From Spirochaetaceae bacterium (GTDB lineage: Bacteria > Spirochaetota > Spirochaetia > Treponematales > Rectinemataceae), in assembly GCA_025358255.1 (NCBI GenBank), contig JANYKC010000004.1, positions 150,074-214,073 of the forward strand: a DNA stretch of 64,000 nucleotides, in the 5' to 3' direction. Shown one piece after another: positions 35,568 through 44,075 of the stretch (position 1 is its first letter; every line of letters starts with the position of its first letter). The notes beneath the pieces are model-generated. The model had not been told where the DNA came from. It did not search any database and was given only the letters and a program-made list of their open reading frames with translations. The position numbers and the translations under genes were made by a program.

Positions 35568-35591
35568 TATATCCTATATCCTATATCCTAG
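35568..35591. promoter_or_regulatory. Triple heptamer operator upstream of the TRAP operon
   Basis: Three perfect tandem TATATCC units (35568-35588) plus TAG; on the sense strand of the TRAP operon this reads CTAGGATATA and two further GGATATA units. The same heptamer in triplicate precedes the divergent ThDP operon at 36583. It is the best candidate for the site of the FCD-GntR regulator encoded between them. Confidence 0.6.
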
Positions 35592-35761
35592 ATTGTAGCA
35601 CCCGTTTCCCATAGGCGCAAGGTTTAAAACAACAGCCTATCCATATGCCCCGGTCCCGCGATTCAAAGCGGACGACTGCCATCATGGCAGGCAAGGTGCG
35701 TTTTCGGGAAAGCGATGATGACGGGCCGCAAGGAATCAGGGGGAAAGACGGGAAGCTCGGT

Positions 35762-36427
35762 TCAGCCCTTTCCGGTCAGGGCCGCCATGGCCCGCTTCTC
35801 TCCGTTCTTGAGGTGCTCGAGGACAAGCTCGGAGATCCTGGCCGCGTCCCTGGTCCGGATGGCCGCCAGTATGGCCAGGTGCTCCTGGATCACTTCGTGC
35901 ACCGTCCGCTCGTGGAGGGCTCCAGAGCCTTCGGGGAAATACCTGATCCGTATGGACCTCTGGTGCACCCGCTGGATCATGTCGACCAGCGCGGTGTTCG
36001 CGAGGTGGATGAAGAGTATTTCGTGAAGCCTGGCATCGCATTCCACATAGCGCTCGTTGTCGAAGGGCTCGTCGCGGAGGCTGAGGATCTTCTCCTCGAG
36101 CTCGAGGATCTCGCTGCCGGGGATCAGCGTCGCGCTCCGGCCGGCGGCGTAGGGCTCCAACAGCTGCCGCATCTCCCAGGTGTTCCTGATGTCCTCTTCC
36201 TTTATATCCGTCACCATCGCGCCCTTGTTGGGTATGAGGTTGACCAGGCCGTCCGCCTCCAGGCGGACCAGGGCTTCCCGCACCGGGGTGGCGCTGACGC
36301 CGAACTCCTCGGCCAGGCGGTCGATCTGGAGGACGGAATTCGGCCGGTATGTATTCTTCAGGATCAAATCGCGCAGCGCGTCATAGATCTGTTCGCGCAT
36401 GGAAAGGCTGACTATTTTTGTGGCCAT
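35762..36427 (-). CDS. GntR-family regulator (FCD type)
   Basis: 221 residues. Winged HTH at 8-75 (REQIYDALRDLILKNTYRPN, LAEEFGVSATPVREALVRLE) and FCD domain at 85-210 (MRQLLEPYAAGRSATL, CDARLHEILF with Asp/His ligands, HEVIQEHLAILAAI). It lies between two operons transcribed away from each other that share a heptamer motif, so it probably controls TAXI-TRAP uptake, the synthase, and the ThDP-aminotransferase-Asd-LysC operon in response to an organic acid. Its own leader holds TCCTATAGGA and a GGATATT, implying autoregulation. Confidence 0.88.
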   Translation of the reverse strand: MATKIVSLSMREQIYDALRDLILKNTYRPNSVLQIDRLAEEFGVSATPVREALVRLEADGLVNLIPNKGAMVTDIKEEDIRNTWEMRQLLEPYAAGRSATLIPGSEILELEEKILSLRDEPFDNERYVECDARLHEILFIHLANTALVDMIQRVHQRSIRIRYFPEGSGALHERTVHEVIQEHLAILAAIRTRDAARISELVLEHLKNGEKRAMAALTGKG

Positions 36428-36453
36428 GGCGGCTTCCTTCCTTTATGATGCAA

Positions 36454-36470
36454 TCCTATAGGAAATATCC
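36454..36470. promoter_or_regulatory. Heptamer-like site and palindrome in the GntR leader
   Basis: TCCTATAGGA (36454-36463) is a perfect palindrome and is followed by AATATCC (36464-36470), a one-off copy of the TATATCC heptamer. It lies 27-43 bases ahead of the regulator start. Confidence 0.45.
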
Positions 36471-36582
36471 TGTATTATCGATACTATAGCACGTATCAAC
36501 GCAATAGCGAAAGTGAAACTTCCGAAGTCTCGAATCCTGCAAGTAATCCTTGCCTTTCCCTGAATCCCATGATAAGTATATA

Positions 36583-36603
36583 GGATATAGGATGTTGGAT
36601 ATA
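36583..36603. promoter_or_regulatory. Triple heptamer operator upstream of the ThDP operon
   Basis: GGATATA (36583-36589), GGATGTT (36590-36596), GGATATA (36597-36603), ending 17 bases before the start codon of the first gene. Same sense orientation relative to its operon as the TRAP-side array. Confidence 0.6.
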
Positions 36604-36620
36604 TTTTCCAAGGTGGCACT

Positions 36621-38249
36621 ATGACGACTGTCGCGGAGCAGCTTGTACGGCGCTTGAAAGAGCGGGGGGTTCGGTTCGTTTTCGGCGTGCCGAGCGGCTC
36701 CTGGCTTTATTATATGGAAGCGATGAGGAAGGAAGGCCTGGAGTTCGTCCTCGTGAGCAACGAAGCGAGCGCCGGCTTCATGGCCGACGTCACCGCTCGC
36801 CTCACCGGGATCCCCGGGGTCTGCTACGGCACGGTCGGGCCGGGAGCGAGCAACCTGAGCACCGGGGTGGTCAACGCCCTCCTTGACCGCTCTCCGGTCC
36901 TCGCCCTCTCCAGCGAGCCCCCGGAAAAAATGATCGGCCGGACTGTCCAGATGGCGATCGACCAGCAGGCGTTTTTCCGCCCGATAACGAAATTGACCAC
37001 CCGCCTTACCGCGGAGAGGATTGACCAGATCCTCGCCCAGGCCCTGCGCGTCGCCACGGCGGAAGCCCCGGGACCCGTCCATATCGGCCTTCCCGAGGAC
37101 CTGGGGTCGCGCTCCATCCCTGACGCGCCCTCTTCCTTTTTCGCCCCTTCCTGGCCGCGCATGGCCTCGATAAACCCCGCGGACGAGGCCCTCCTGTCCA
37201 CGATGGAAAGGGTATTCCAGGGCTCCAGGCGGCCCTTGATCGCCCTGGGGCTCTCCGCCGTGCGCGCGAAGGCGGGCGCCCTCGTCGCCCAGATCGCCGA
37301 GAAGCACGGAATACCCGTGGTCCTCACGCCCATGGCCAAGGGCATGCTCGTCGAAGACCACCCCTGGTACGCGGGGGTCCTCTTCCATGCGCTATCCGAC
37401 CGCGTCGCCGAGACAAACCGGCAGGCGGACCTCGTGGTCTCCGTCGGCTATGACCCGGTCGAGTTCAACTTCGAGGACTGGATGCCCGAGGTGCCCCTCC
37501 TCCATCTCGACACCGTGGAAGCCGACATCGACCGGACCGTCTATCGGGAGGTCTACGACATCGTGGGCGACATAACGGCCTCGCTCAAACGCCTGGCCGC
37601 CGCCACACCGATCGCCTCCGGCTGGGACAAGGCCGCCCTGATCCAGCGCAAGACCGCCATGTTCAAGGCCATGGAACCGCCCCCCGGAAGCTTCGGCCCC
37701 CGCGCCGCCCTTGCCATCCTCCGCGAGCTCCTGCCCGCCGACGGCATCATGGCCTGCGACGTCGGAGCCCACACCCACCTCATCGGCCAGATGTGGAAAA
37801 CCCCCGCGCCCGGCCTCCAGCTCATGACCAACGGCTGCTCCTCCATGGGCTTCGGCGTCCCGGCGGCCATGGCCGCCAAGCTATGCCACCCTGAACGCAA
37901 GGTCGCCTGCGTGACCGGCGATGGTTCCTTCCTCATGATGGCCGGCGAGATGGCGGTCGCGAGGCGAAGGAAGCTAAGCGTGGTCTTCGTGGTCCTCGCG
38001 GACGAAAGCCTGGACCTCATCCGGCTCAAGCAGGACCGCAAGGATTTCCCCCGCTACAGGACCGAACTCCATCACGAGCCCTGCCCGACGGCGAAGTACG
38101 TCTTCGGCGTGCCCGTGATCCGCGCGGATGACGCGGCGCAGTACAGGGCCGCCCTCGTCGAGGCCTTCAAGGCCGAGGGGCCGGTCATCGTGGAAGCCCA
38201 TATCGACGCAAGCGAATACGACGACCTCATCCAGCGAAAGCACAAATAA
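36621..38249 (+). CDS. Thiamine diphosphate-dependent enzyme, acetolactate-synthase-like
   Basis: 542 residues with the three-domain POX/AHAS fold. The activating Glu is in place (VSNEASAGFMADVTARLTG, E48) and the substrate-side loop reads YGTVGPGASNLSTGVVNALL. The ThDP motif begins GDGSFLMMAGE (G433-G435), but the closing pair, normally Asn-Asn, is Ala-Asp (LADESLDL). Decarboxylation or ligation of a 2-oxo acid is expected; it is not a canonical IlvB because no regulatory subunit or other ilv genes are near. First gene of a four-gene operon with 14-21 base gaps. Confidence 0.82.
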   Translation: MTTVAEQLVRRLKERGVRFVFGVPSGSWLYYMEAMRKEGLEFVLVSNEASAGFMADVTARLTGIPGVCYGTVGPGASNLSTGVVNALLDRSPVLALSSEPPEKMIGRTVQMAIDQQAFFRPITKLTTRLTAERIDQILAQALRVATAEAPGPVHIGLPEDLGSRSIPDAPSSFFAPSWPRMASINPADEALLSTMERVFQGSRRPLIALGLSAVRAKAGALVAQIAEKHGIPVVLTPMAKGMLVEDHPWYAGVLFHALSDRVAETNRQADLVVSVGYDPVEFNFEDWMPEVPLLHLDTVEADIDRTVYREVYDIVGDITASLKRLAAATPIASGWDKAALIQRKTAMFKAMEPPPGSFGPRAALAILRELLPADGIMACDVGAHTHLIGQMWKTPAPGLQLMTNGCSSMGFGVPAAMAAKLCHPERKVACVTGDGSFLMMAGEMAVARRRKLSVVFVVLADESLDLIRLKQDRKDFPRYRTELHHEPCPTAKYVFGVPVIRADDAAQYRAALVEAFKAEGPVIVEAHIDASEYDDLIQRKHK

Positions 38250-38263
38250 AGGAGCCTACCGCA

Positions 38264-39481
38264 ATGGAAAGCAACGATGCCTTTCCCGCATTCAAGCCCG
38301 CCGAGGCAATGGCGGCGCGCCTCCAGCAGGTCCCCTTCTCCGGCATCCGCAAGGTCTTCGACATGGTCAAGGAGCTCGAGGGCAAGGGCCGCGAGGTCAT
38401 CCACTGGCAGATCGGAAGGCCGGACTTCGACACCCCCGCCCACATCAAGGAAGCCGCCGCCGCGGCCCTCCAGCGCGGGGAGGTCCATTACGCCCCCAAC
38501 CTCGGCATCCCCTCCCTCCGGAAGGCCATTGGAGAGCGCACGCGCATCGATACCGGCATCGGCGTGGATGGCGAAAATCAGGCCGTGGTTATGGCCGGCG
38601 CCAACGAGGGCATCCTCGTGTCCATGATGGCCCTCATCAACCCCGGCGACGAGGTGCTCGTGCCCAATCCCAATTGGCACCATTACAAGTCCATCGCCTC
38701 CCTGGTCGGCGGCGTGCCCGTGGAAGTGGCTACCCGCGAGGAGGACGGCTTTGCCCTCGACCCCGAGGAAGTGGAGCGCCGCATCACGAGCCGCACCCGC
38801 ATGCTGTGCATCACCAGCCCCGGCAACCCGACCGGCGGCGTCCAAAGCAAGGAGAGCCTTGAGGCCTTGGCCAGGATCGCGAAAAAGCACAACCTGGTCG
38901 TCCTCTCCGACGAGATCTACGCGCGCATCTGGTACGGACAGGGCCCGGTGGCGCCGAGCATCTATTCCATCCCCGGCATGGCCGAGCGGACCGTCATCAT
39001 CAACGGCTTCTCCAAGACCTATGCCATGGACGGCTGGCGCCTCGGCTGGACCGTGGCCTCAGAGGAGCTCACCAGGGCCATCCTCAAGGTCCGCCAGTAC
39101 ACGACGGTCTGCGTCAACACCTTCATCCAGCACGGAGCGACGGCGGCCCTCACCGGTGACCAGGCCTGTGTCGCGCGGATGGTGGGCGAGTTCGGCGAGC
39201 GCCGGAGGATAATGCTCGATGGCCTCCGCGCCATCCCAGGCCTGACCGTGGCCGAGCCCATGGGGGCTTTCTACCTCTTCCCCAACATACGCTCTTTCGG
39301 CAAGACTTCAGCCGAGGTCGCGGACTACCTCCTTGCCGAGCACGGCATCGCGGCGGTCGCGGGCAGCGTCTTCGGCGACGCGGGTGAAGGCTTCCTGCGG
39401 CTAGCCTATTCCTGCTCCACCAAGGAGTGCGCGAAGGGCGTCGCGAAGCTCAAGCTGGCGCTCGCGGCCTTCAAGAAATAG
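38264..39481 (+). CDS. Class I/II pyridoxal-phosphate aminotransferase
   Basis: 405 residues of fold-type I. WQIGRPDFDTPAHIKEAA, VHYAPNLGIPSLRKAIGER, SPGNPTGGVQ (Asn contact to PLP), VVLSDEIYARIWYG and the Schiff-base Lys in NGFSKTYAMDGWRLGW are all present, and the substrate-binding Arg is near LRLAYSCS. It resembles aspartate/aromatic aminotransferases. It probably aminates the 2-oxo acid handled by the ThDP enzyme or supplies aspartate for the next two genes. Confidence 0.87.
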   Translation: MESNDAFPAFKPAEAMAARLQQVPFSGIRKVFDMVKELEGKGREVIHWQIGRPDFDTPAHIKEAAAAALQRGEVHYAPNLGIPSLRKAIGERTRIDTGIGVDGENQAVVMAGANEGILVSMMALINPGDEVLVPNPNWHHYKSIASLVGGVPVEVATREEDGFALDPEEVERRITSRTRMLCITSPGNPTGGVQSKESLEALARIAKKHNLVVLSDEIYARIWYGQGPVAPSIYSIPGMAERTVIINGFSKTYAMDGWRLGWTVASEELTRAILKVRQYTTVCVNTFIQHGATAALTGDQACVARMVGEFGERRRIMLDGLRAIPGLTVAEPMGAFYLFPNIRSFGKTSAEVADYLLAEHGIAAVAGSVFGDAGEGFLRLAYSCSTKECAKGVAKLKLALAAFKK

Positions 39482-39501
39482 CGATAGGGAGGGATGACAG
39501 A

Positions 39502-40515
39502 GTGAAACAGTACAACGTCGCCGTGGTCGGAGCCCTTGGGGCCGTCGGACAGGAGATGATCAAGACCCTCGAGCAGCGGAACTTCCCGGTCAAGGAACTC
39601 GTGCCCCTCGATATGGCCGCCAATGTCGGCAAGACGGTGCAGTTCCATGGCAGGAGCGTCGCGGTCAAGGCCGCGCGCAAAGGCGCCTTCGTCGGCGTGG
39701 ACTTCGCCCTCTTCTCCGTCGGCGCCGATGGCAGCCTCGAACTCGCTCCCGTCGCCGTGGACGAAGGCGCCATCGTCATCGACAACTCCGCGGCCTGGCG
39801 CATGGATCCCGGCACCCCCCTTGTCGTGCCCGAGGTGAATCCCGCCGCCCTCGACGGCCACAAGGGCATCATCGCCAACCCCAATTGCTCGACCATCCAG
39901 ATGCTCGTCGCCCTCAAGCCCCTCCATGACGCCTTCAGGATCAAGCGCATTGTCGTCTCCACCTACCAGGCCATCTCCGGCACCGGTACGCCGGCCATCC
40001 AGGAGCTCAAGGACCAGGTGAAGAGCTGGGCCGGCGGCGCGCCGATCGTCGCAAAGGTCTACCCGAGGCAGATACTGTTCAATGCCCTCCCCCACATAGA
40101 CGACTTCCTCGAGAACGGCTACACGAAAGAAGAGATGAAGATGGTGAACGAGACGAAGAAGATCCTCGATCCGGCCATCGAGGTCTGCCCCACCGCCGTC
40201 CGCGTTCCCATCTTCCGAGGCCACTCCGAGTCGGTCAACATCGAGACGGAGAAGCCCTGCGACCCGGGCGCGGCGCGGGAGATGCTCCGCGCCGCCCCAG
40301 GGGTCAAGGTGATGGACGATCCTTCCAAGCTCGTCTACCCCACCCCCCTGGACGCCGACGGCCAGGACGCGGTTTTCGTGGGCAGGATCCGCAAGGATCC
40401 CACGGTGAGGAACGGCCTCAACCTCTGGGTGGTGTCCGACAACCTGAGGAAGGGCGCGGCCCTCAACGCGGTCCAGATCGCCGAGGTCATGATCGCGCGG
40501 GGCCTCGTCAAGTAG
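39502..40515 (+). CDS. asd: Aspartate-semialdehyde dehydrogenase
   Basis: 337 residues from GTG 39502, preceded by GGGAGGGAT; an upstream in-frame ATG would read into the previous gene and is unlikely. NADP fold VAVVGALGAVGQEMIKTLEQRNFP, catalytic Cys in IANPNCSTIQ, STYQAISGTGTPAIQELKDQ, and RVPIFRGHSESVNIE with the active-site His. It reduces aspartyl phosphate to aspartate semialdehyde, using the product of the kinase encoded next. No homoserine dehydrogenase or dapA is in the window. Confidence 0.92.
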   Translation: MKQYNVAVVGALGAVGQEMIKTLEQRNFPVKELVPLDMAANVGKTVQFHGRSVAVKAARKGAFVGVDFALFSVGADGSLELAPVAVDEGAIVIDNSAAWRMDPGTPLVVPEVNPAALDGHKGIIANPNCSTIQMLVALKPLHDAFRIKRIVVSTYQAISGTGTPAIQELKDQVKSWAGGAPIVAKVYPRQILFNALPHIDDFLENGYTKEEMKMVNETKKILDPAIEVCPTAVRVPIFRGHSESVNIETEKPCDPGAAREMLRAAPGVKVMDDPSKLVYPTPLDADGQDAVFVGRIRKDPTVRNGLNLWVVSDNLRKGAALNAVQIAEVMIARGLVK

Positions 40516-40536
40516 CCGGATCGCAAGGAGGGACCC

Positions 40537-41574
40537 ATGGCATTCATCGTCCAGAAGTTCGGCGGCACCTCGGTGGCCAATCCGGACGCCCGCGCATGCC
40601 TCCTCGCCAAGGTCGCCAAGGCGGCCTCGGGAGGGGATCGCGTCGTGGTGGTGGTCTCCGCCATGGGTCGCAAGGGCGATCCCTATGCGACCGATACCCT
40701 TCTTGCCCTCCTCGACGGCATTTCCTTCCCGGGAGGCGCGGGGGCCGAGGCTGAAGCCCTCATCCGGGACCTCCTGGCTTCCACGGGTGAGGTGATCTCG
40801 GCTTCCCTCGTCGCCGCCCTCCTCTGCGCCCAGGGCACCAAGGCCCAGCCCATGACCGCCTATACCGCGGGCATCCGGGCAGACGGCCCCTTCGGAGACG
40901 CGCAGGCAAGCTCCGTGGACCCCAAGCCCATCCGGGACCTCCTCGACGCGGGGATCGTGCCTGTCATCACCGGTTTCCAGGCCGTCGACCCGGAAGGCCG
41001 CCTTGTCACCCTGGGACGGGGGGGAAGCGACACCTCGGCCGTAGGGATCGGCGCCTACCTGAAGGCCGACTTCGTGGACATCTACACCGACGTGCCCGGA
41101 GTCGCCGCCGCCGATCCGAGGATAGTGCCACAAGCCCGCTTCATGCCCTACCTGTCCTACGGCGAAATGTACCGCCTTGCCATGAACGGCGCCAGGGTCC
41201 TCCATGACAAGTCGGCGACCCTTGGCGAAAAATACGGCGTCCTCATCAGGGTGCGCTCGACCTTTGACGACGGCGAGGGAAGCCTGATCGGGCCTGGGCG
41301 CGCGGCCGTCAGTCCCGCCGGCTCCGCCGACGGCGGAGCCGACGCCCTCCTCGGGATAGCGCTCCAAGGGAAAGGCCCCGAACCTATCATCGTGGCCGCC
41401 CTATTCAGGAACGGCAGGTGCCGCGAGCACGCGGACGTCGTGGCCAGGATCGGGGCGGAAGGCCGGTGCGAAAGGATACCGAGCAAGGATCCGGACGCCA
41501 TCCTCCTCCGCTGCCCTCCTGCATCGGCCGCAAAGTTGGCAAAAGATCTCTATTCCGCTCTGTCCCTCCTCTGA
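40537..41574 (+). CDS. lysC: Aspartate kinase (short form)
   Basis: 345 residues, shorter than the usual 400-450. Kinase motifs VQKFGGTSVANPD, VVVVSAMGRKGDPYATD, LGRGGSDTSAVGIG and YTDVPGVAAADPR are complete. After about 245 only one weak ACT-like segment remains (ALLGIALQGKGPEPIIVAAL), so lysine/threonine feedback is probably reduced or absent. It makes aspartyl phosphate for Asd and is the last gene of the GntR-flanked operon. Confidence 0.9.
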   Translation: MAFIVQKFGGTSVANPDARACLLAKVAKAASGGDRVVVVVSAMGRKGDPYATDTLLALLDGISFPGGAGAEAEALIRDLLASTGEVISASLVAALLCAQGTKAQPMTAYTAGIRADGPFGDAQASSVDPKPIRDLLDAGIVPVITGFQAVDPEGRLVTLGRGGSDTSAVGIGAYLKADFVDIYTDVPGVAAADPRIVPQARFMPYLSYGEMYRLAMNGARVLHDKSATLGEKYGVLIRVRSTFDDGEGSLIGPGRAAVSPAGSADGGADALLGIALQGKGPEPIIVAALFRNGRCREHADVVARIGAEGRCERIPSKDPDAILLRCPPASAAKLAKDLYSALSLL

Positions 41575-41629
41575 TATATTCGCTGGACTTCTTTCGCCGG
41601 CGGTAGATCTTGGGAGGGGCATACGACCA

Positions 41630-41696
41630 TTGCTGACCCGTAGCGACGGGCCAGAATCATGGGAGAGCGCCCGATGTTATGTTGCCGGGCCAGCAA
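41630..41696. repeat. Nested palindromic element, copy D (67 bp, one side deleted)
   Basis: TTGCTGACCCG joined to TAGCGACGGGCCAGAATCAT, then CGATGTTATGTTGCCGGGCC and AGCAA. Compared with copy A (reverse strand), about 36 bases including one arm of the inner hairpin are missing, with CCCG at the break. Lies between lysC and the serC terminator. Confidence 0.75.
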
Positions 41697-41721
41697 CGTT
41701 CCGGCGCGGGACAATCCAATG

Positions 41722-41745
41722 AAAACGCCACGGTTTCCCGTGGCG
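41722..41745 (-). terminator. Intrinsic terminator of serA-serC
   Basis: Minus strand CGCCACGG-GAAA-CCGTGGCG then UUUUC: perfect 8-base stem with a GAAA tetraloop, 27 bases beyond the serC stop. Confidence 0.75.
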
Positions 41746-41771
41746 GCTTGCTTTCTGGACGGCGGAAGGAC

Positions 41772-42899
41772 CTAGGCGTTTTTCTTCTGGAAGTCCTGCA
41801 TGAAGCCAATGGTGGTCTCGACATCCTTGAGGCTCACGGCGTTGTAGCAGGATAGGCGGATGCCCCCGATGCTGCGGTAGCCCTTGACCTGGACGATGCC
41901 GGCGCCCTTGGCTTCCTTGATGAACTTCTCGTCCAGCTCAGGCGTGGGGTTCTTGAAATCGATGTTCATCCAGGAGCGGGAATCCCTGTCGGCCAGGCCG
42001 GTGTAGAAGCCCTTGGAGCCGTCGATGGCGCTGTAGAGGGCCTTTTGCTTGGCGTCGTTCACCTTGCCCATGGCCTCGAGCCCGCCGTTCTTCTTGAGCC
42101 ACTTCATCACGAGGTTGAGCACGTAGATGGAGAAGCAGGGAGGCGTGTTGAACATCGACTCCTTGTCCTTGAAGACCTTGTAGGACATCATCGTGGGAAG
42201 GTCGTCGTGGGCCTTGGCGAGGAATTCGTCCTTCATCGCCACGACCGTGACGCCGGAGGGGCCGAGGTTCTTCTGCGCGCCGGCGTAGATCATGGAATGC
42301 TTGTTGAACTCCATCGGTCGGCTGAAGATGTCGCTCGACATGTCGCAGACCAGGGGCTTGCCCTTGGTGTCGGGGGTATAGAACCACTCGGTGCCGCAGA
42401 CGGTGTTGTTGCTCGTGTAGTGGACATACTCGGCGGCGGGGTTGAACCTGAGGTCGCCCTGTTTCGGTATGGTCTTGAAGACCTCGCCCTCGAGCTCCAT
42501 GTTGGCAGGGAAGGTGATCTTGCCGAAGCGCTTGGCTTCCTTGACCGCCGCCTTGGACCAATTGCCCGTTACGATGTAGTCGGCCTGCTTGCCCTCGCCA
42601 GCTCCGCTGGCGTTGGCGCCGGCGGCGTTGGCGCCGAGGTAGTTCATCGGGAGCATGAAGAACTGGGTCGAGGCGCCGCCCGTGGCGAAGAGGATGTTCC
42701 ACTCCTTGCCCATTCCGGCCAGCTCGCGGAAGAGGTCCATGGTCTCGTGGTGGAGGGCGTCGTATTCCTTGCCGCGGTGGGAGACCTCCATGACGGAACA
42801 GCCGGTGCCGTTCCAGTCGAGCATCTCGTCACGCGCCTGCTCGAGGACCTCCACGGGGATGGCCGCGGGACCCGCCGAAAAATTGATCACACGCTTCAT
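41772..42899 (-). CDS. serC: Phosphoserine aminotransferase
   Basis: 375 residues from ATG 42899 (AAGGAG ahead). FSAGPAAIPVEVLEQA, VMEVSHRGKEYDALHHE, FATGGASTQFFMLPMNYL and the PLP-Lys region YAGAQKNLGPSGVT are typical of SerC; GIRLSCYNAVSLKDVETTIGF closes the protein. A short Ala/Gly insert (GANAAGANASGAGEG) sits at about 105-120. It converts 3-phosphohydroxypyruvate to phosphoserine and lies 53 bases behind serA on the same transcript. Confidence 0.92.
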   Translation of the reverse strand: MKRVINFSAGPAAIPVEVLEQARDEMLDWNGTGCSVMEVSHRGKEYDALHHETMDLFRELAGMGKEWNILFATGGASTQFFMLPMNYLGANAAGANASGAGEGKQADYIVTGNWSKAAVKEAKRFGKITFPANMELEGEVFKTIPKQGDLRFNPAAEYVHYTSNNTVCGTEWFYTPDTKGKPLVCDMSSDIFSRPMEFNKHSMIYAGAQKNLGPSGVTVVAMKDEFLAKAHDDLPTMMSYKVFKDKESMFNTPPCFSIYVLNLVMKWLKKNGGLEAMGKVNDAKQKALYSAIDGSKGFYTGLADRDSRSWMNIDFKNPTPELDEKFIKEAKGAGIVQVKGYRSIGGIRLSCYNAVSLKDVETTIGFMQDFQKKNA

Positions 42900-42952
42900 A
42901 TGAACTCCTTGCTCGATATCAAACCAATACGTACTAATATTTCCCGCTCCTC

Positions 42953-43825
42953 TCACTTCTTCGTGTACGTCCGCATCCGCTCGACGATGCAGTCGCCCAG
43001 GCGCAGGAGGTTCTCCGCGGTCGAGGCGCCCAGGTGGGGCGTGAGGACGGCCCGGGGCGCGGTGAGGAGGGGCGAGCCTTCAGGCGGCTCCGCGTAGAAG
43101 ACATCGCCGGCATAGCCGCCGAGCTTGCCGCTTTTCAAGGCCTCCGCGACATCCTCCTCGACAATGACCTGGCCGCGGCAGGTGTTGATGATGTGGGCGC
43201 CCTTCTTCATCGTCGAGATGCGGGCCGCGTTGATCATGCCCTTGGTCTCGTCGGTGAGGGGCGTGTGGAGGCTCACGAAGTCGGACTCGGCCAGGACGCG
43301 CTCGAGGCTCACCATCTCGGCGACGTCGGAGCTGGCCACGTACTTGTCATAGGCGATCACCTTCATGCCGAAGGCCTTGGCCCTCGAGGCGACCTCGCGC
43401 GCGATCCGGCCGATGCCGACGAGGCCGAGGGTCTTGCCGAAGAGCTCGATGCGCTCGTAGTCCTTCTTGAGCCACTTGCCCTGCTTCATGGTGGCGTCGG
43501 CCTCCGCGATGTGGCAGGGCATGGCGATCATGAGGGCGAAGGCCAGCTCGGCGACGGCCAGGCTCGAGGCCTCGGGGGTGTTGTCCACGGCGATGTTCCT
43601 GGCCTTGGCATAGTCCATGTCGATGGTGTCCACGCCGACGCCGCCGCGGATCACGTACTTGAGCTTGGGCGCCTTGTCGATCATGGCCTTGTCGACCCTG
43701 GTCTTGGAACGGACGATGATGACTTCCGCCTCGAAGAGGCGGCCAAGGTCCTGTGTGAGCTCCCCGAAAGGCGCAAGCCTGCCGGGAAGGTCGGGCGCGA
43801 ATGAGTCGGGCATCAATATGACCAA
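42953..43825 (-). CDS. serA: D-3-phosphoglycerate dehydrogenase, short form
   Basis: 290 residues with no C-terminal ACT or ASB domain, so probably without serine feedback. 2-hydroxyacid dehydrogenase motifs: RGGVGVDTIDMDYAKARNI, LGLVGIGRIAREVASRAKAFG, catalytic Arg in NTCRGQVI, Glu in DVFYAEPPEG and His in TPHLGASTAEN. The start is set at TTG 43825 because GGAGG lies six bases ahead; ATG 43813 would be too far from it. Partner serC follows. A single CTAGGATATA lies 32-41 bases upstream. Confidence 0.9.
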   Translation of the reverse strand: MVILMPDSFAPDLPGRLAPFGELTQDLGRLFEAEVIIVRSKTRVDKAMIDKAPKLKYVIRGGVGVDTIDMDYAKARNIAVDNTPEASSLAVAELAFALMIAMPCHIAEADATMKQGKWLKKDYERIELFGKTLGLVGIGRIAREVASRAKAFGMKVIAYDKYVASSDVAEMVSLERVLAESDFVSLHTPLTDETKGMINAARISTMKKGAHIINTCRGQVIVEEDVAEALKSGKLGGYAGDVFYAEPPEGSPLLTAPRAVLTPHLGASTAENLLRLGDCIVERMRTYTKK

Positions 43826-43856
43826 TGTATTCCTCCGGTGGTATCGAAAGGTGAAT

Positions 43857-43866
43857 TATATCCTAG
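43857..43866. promoter_or_regulatory. Single CTAGGATATA site upstream of serA
   Basis: The ten bases are identical to the edge of the triple-heptamer array before the TRAP operon (sense strand), so serA-serC may belong to the same regulon. One copy only, so weaker evidence. Confidence 0.35.
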
Positions 43867-44001
43867 GCTGTGTTTTCTATTTTAGCATTCCAGCAAAAAG
43901 TGTCAATATCGCCCCGCGGATCCCTCATTTCATCATGTGAAACGTATATGAACAAAGCCTGAATTGCCTTCTGCTCCCCTTGCCTCTCACAGGCTGAATC
44001 G

Positions 44002-44025
44002 ATATTTTAACCGAGAAATATTTTA
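44002..44025. promoter_or_regulatory. Possible MarR operator/promoter region
   Basis: AT-rich stretch with direct repeats ATATTTTA at 44002-44009 and 44018-44025, about 50 bases before the MarR start. Such AT-rich repeats often mark MarR-controlled promoters. The region 43867-44001 shows nothing else. Confidence 0.3.
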
Positions 44026-44075
44026 GCTACTTAAGCAATCGGCCAATTCCCGGCGAGGACGCCGCAGAGGAGACC

